DNA of 64,000 bases, from contig OX422207.1 of NCBI GenBank assembly GCA_949130495.1, positions 836,478,073 through 836,542,072 of the forward strand, in the 5' to 3' direction. Below are positions 61,217 to 64,000 of the stretch, one piece after another. Below the pieces are notes generated by a model. The model saw nothing but the letters and a program-made list of their open reading frames with translations. It had not been told where the DNA came from and searched no databases. Both the position numbers and the translations under genes were made by a program. This DNA comes from Sambucus nigra. Its lineage: Eukaryota; Streptophyta; Magnoliopsida; Dipsacales; Adoxaceae. Each line of letters begins with the position of its first letter. Within the stretch, counting starts at the first letter, position 1.

Positions 61217-64000
61217 TGTGACACCCCGACTAATTAAATACCGGGTAGCTACTCCTTTATTAAATTAATTCAAAATGCCAAGTTGGTTCAGTTAATAGCA
61301 TCACTGTCGAAAACATTTTAATAATTACTAACCACCTAGTATTTAAAAGTAAGTGCCAAATTTTAAGTTAAGTCGGATTAACATGCAGTAAAAGAATAAT
61401 GAAAGAATAATAACCATTCACTATAATCAAGTAATGAATAACCAACAACATAAATATAATCCGGAGGAAAAACTCCTCACAACAATCCCACAACAGAAAA
61501 ATAATACTACAAGTCTGAATCCTGAATAATTACATGCCAAAGGTCTGAATAACTGAAATAAATAAAATGTCTCTAAAAGAAATGGGCGACATGCCCTACA
61601 ACTGATAACTGATGAATATCGAGTCAAGATAGATGAAGCGTCTACAAGCAAAGTCCTGTAACTTCCACAAACAGCTACAGCTCATCACCTGAATGAGAAT
61701 CCTATGCATGGTGTCCTTGTGGCTGGGCACCTAAAATGGTTTTTTTACAAAAATAGATTTGAAAGCAAATGGGTCAGAGCCCGAAAGTGGAAATCATTTT
61801 AAAAACAGCAAGTGTTTTAATAACATTAAAACATTAAATGCAAAATACATGTTAGGACGTGCACTCACATGAAATTCTCACCTCTCGACTACATGTGTAC
61901 TCCTAACGTACCGTACCCGTCTATAAGACTTCCATATCTAACCAAACCGTAATAAGTTCTACCCCTTACTACTCGATTCCCATAATACATTCTAGCGTTA
62001 TCAAATAAATAGAGGGCTTTACTTAAATTCAGATTCTCAATATGTAATACATTTCACTATCGGTTAACCCGTTATGTTCTCTCAAAACAATACCATAATT
62101 TTATTCATAATATTAACATGAAAGTTCCCATTAATTAAGTGTATATTATTCACATCATAAATATACAATACAAGCACCCCGAGACTAATCTGCGGTGCAC
62201 ACATACTCTGCTATCCATCCCGGTACATCACGTACATAAGGATTACGCATTCTGAATCTCTCAAGAATCGTTCAGATAACAACATCACAAATAATGGAGG
62301 CGAACACAGTCACATCACATGGGTCACGCACATATCTGCGCTCCCACGATCAGCAAACTTATTAACATCCCAATAAGTCCTTCTCTGACCTATGTTCATC
62401 GAGGTAACCAATCTAAATCCGGGCAACACAAGGATTAGAAGGCCCTAAGTGAACGCAAACCTCCCGTGATAGCAAGTATGGTAGGTATGTCATACACATA
62501 AAATCAATACATATACTAAGTATTCACACATCTTAGTAATCACCATATATTGGTGGTACACTTCTCATTCTCGGTCTGACATATAATACCACACAATTTA
62601 TATGTTCCCGGTTAATAAAATAAATTAGGCCGTCAATAGTTCTCGCAACGTAATCGACACTCACGTCCTACTCATATTTTCCTTTAGGTTCAAACTACAC
62701 TTCTAGGTTTGATTCCTCATTATATCCCAAACATACCAAATATATCAATTAATCATCAAGGGGAAGCTATCTGTACCTATACACAAGGTTACGGGGCACT
62801 CGAGATCAAAACAGGCTAAAAAGCCCAAACTGTCAACTCGTTCGAAGTCTCATTCGAACGAACTGGGCTATCTAACGAGATCTCGTTCGAACGAGATTAT
62901 CGAACGAACTTCACCCTCGTTATAAGTCAAAGGTCAACTCGTTAGAAGCTCGTTCGAACGACCTGGGCAGGTCTTCTAACGAGTGGCCAGTTTTGAGCCC
63001 AGAAATCCTTATTTCATTTTTTCCATCTTTTCATCACTTCTAATCTCCTCTAAACCTTATTCCAACACTTGTTCAAGGTTCCTAATCATCTCTAAACATA
63101 CATAGGTCACCTACTAACGTTTTTGTGGGAATTAAATCATTATAAACATCATCCAATTATCAAATCCATTCATTTATCCCCAATTTTATGAACATGAACC
63201 CTAACATTTATAAATCATCATTGAACCTACTATAATCCGTTTTTGTTTCATCCAAGATATTATTAATATCAGAATAATCGCCTACATATAATTCTACATG
63301 CAATTCCTCATCAATATGTAAGATTCTATTTCCAATTTAATGGGTTTTTCATTAACTCCCAAGAACAAATCAGATTTTTATCAATTCCTACACATGGAAG
63401 AAACATTATCTATAAAAACGAAATTAAATCACTTGCCTTAAGGGTAACTCTAGATTTGATGACGAATCTGATGAATGGTTCTCTCTCTCCTCTGCAGAAT
63501 TCCTCCTCTCTCTCTCTCTCCAAACTTTCTTCTCAAGTTCTCAAGGTGTTAATGGAGGTGAGGTTGGTTTTGCCAAGTTATAACCTCTCCCGTAGCCCAC
63601 TTCCTAAATTGGGGTTGGAAATGGCTTAGTGGGTTAAATATTAGTCAGATTTTAACTCTAATTTTCGTGGGTTTTAATTACCCAATTTCTGAAATTACCA
63701 AAATGCCCTTATAAGTTACCGGTATGGCCCAAAAATGCCCCGGGACCCAAACTTAACCCCCGGCTAGTGTTTTCTGACTATTTCGACCCTTCCAGACGCG
63801 TTGGCTCACTCAAAATGACCATACGGTTAATAAAACTAAAATTCACTTTTTAATTAAAATAAATAATTCCCTGACGCGACTGTCACACGCGTCTCAATAA
63901 AATTTTCCAACTTGCCGTATTTCAATCTCACGACAAATTTCATACTTCAATATTCATATATAATCATATATGCACATTATAATCAAATACCAACTCGCAT
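61217..64000 (-). mobile_element. Chromovirus 5' LTR, cut by window edge
   Basis: Near-identical copy of 53443-56270. By alignment with the 3' LTR, about 95 bases of its sense 5' end lie beyond the window. It differs from the 3' LTR by scattered substitutions and by short deletions in the TTCGAA cluster. High LTR similarity indicates a comparatively recent insertion. Confidence 0.95.
62835..62985. repeat. TTCGAA palindrome cluster, 5' LTR
   Basis: Counterpart of 55061-55255 but about 44 bases shorter in total: one deletion near 62850 and one near 62955 removed palindromic units. Confidence 0.9.

Noticed and set aside
53653..61651. Identical 74-codon minus-strand ORFs at 53653-53877 and 61427-61651
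   Set aside because: They are the same piece of the two chromovirus LTRs; identity follows from LTR duplication, and there is no recognisable protein.

Overview
The window is repeat-rich, AT-rich nuclear DNA from a flowering plant. It has long plant-type Ty3/gypsy LTRs, primer sites for plant initiator-Met and Asp tRNAs, an En/Spm (CACTA) transposon with a Transposase_24/TNPA-like gene, and many short non-autonomous DNA transposons. I see no convincing host gene, tRNA, rRNA or CRISPR array. I cannot name the species.

Layout. 0-3 kb: decayed Ty1/copia element (LTR-like leader, initiator-Met PBS, broken gag), + strand. 3-9 kb: decayed Athila/Tat-like sequence with a clean 8-bp-TSD hAT-like insertion at 4653-5046 and an Asp-tRNA PBS pointing left at 8085-8101. 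9-15.5 kb: two related long LTRs back to back (9046-10921 and 10922-13943); the second has its PBS and a non-coding internal region. 15.5-20 kb: a CACTA transposon (15518-20042, TSD TAT) with large palindromic subterminal repeats, G/GT-rich minisatellites and one apparently intact four-exon gene. 20-24 kb: LTR scraps and a minus-strand LINE split by an 8-bp-TSD hAT-like element. 25.1-30.1 kb: a possible 5-kb terminal-inverted-repeat element holding a 503-bp tandem duplication and a broken plant-mobile-domain-like gene. 30.6-34 kb: solo LTR (TSD AATAA) with a nested hAT-like element. 34-40.5 kb: AT-rich DNA with one broken ORF of uncertain type.

40.5-64 kb is a nested stack. An LTR starting at 40510 is split by a 3.75-kb solo LTR (40879-44632, TSD GTTTT), which itself contains a foldback MITE. 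The same outer LTR is then cut at 45718 by a Tat-lineage Ty3/gypsy element on the minus strand (3' LTR 45719-46477, an antisense coiled-coil gene on the + strand, a 63-bp minisatellite, then integrase, a second RNase H and RT). The Tat RT is cut at 53442 by a Tekay/Del-like chromovirus on the minus strand (3' LTR 53443-56365, gag-pol 61033-56408, PBS, 5' LTR from 61217 running off the window). Its gag-pol is one uninterrupted frame apart from four nonsense codons, all TAG.

The signal I consider most worth following is in the LTRs. All six distinct long LTRs carry TCGA-centred inverted repeats about 1.0-1.4 kb from their 5' end, but the palindrome differs between families (TTCGAA, GATCGATC, GGTCGACC types). 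The second is the CACTA element: an intact TNPA-like gene flanked by about twelve 23-25-bp palindromes, with no transposase gene.
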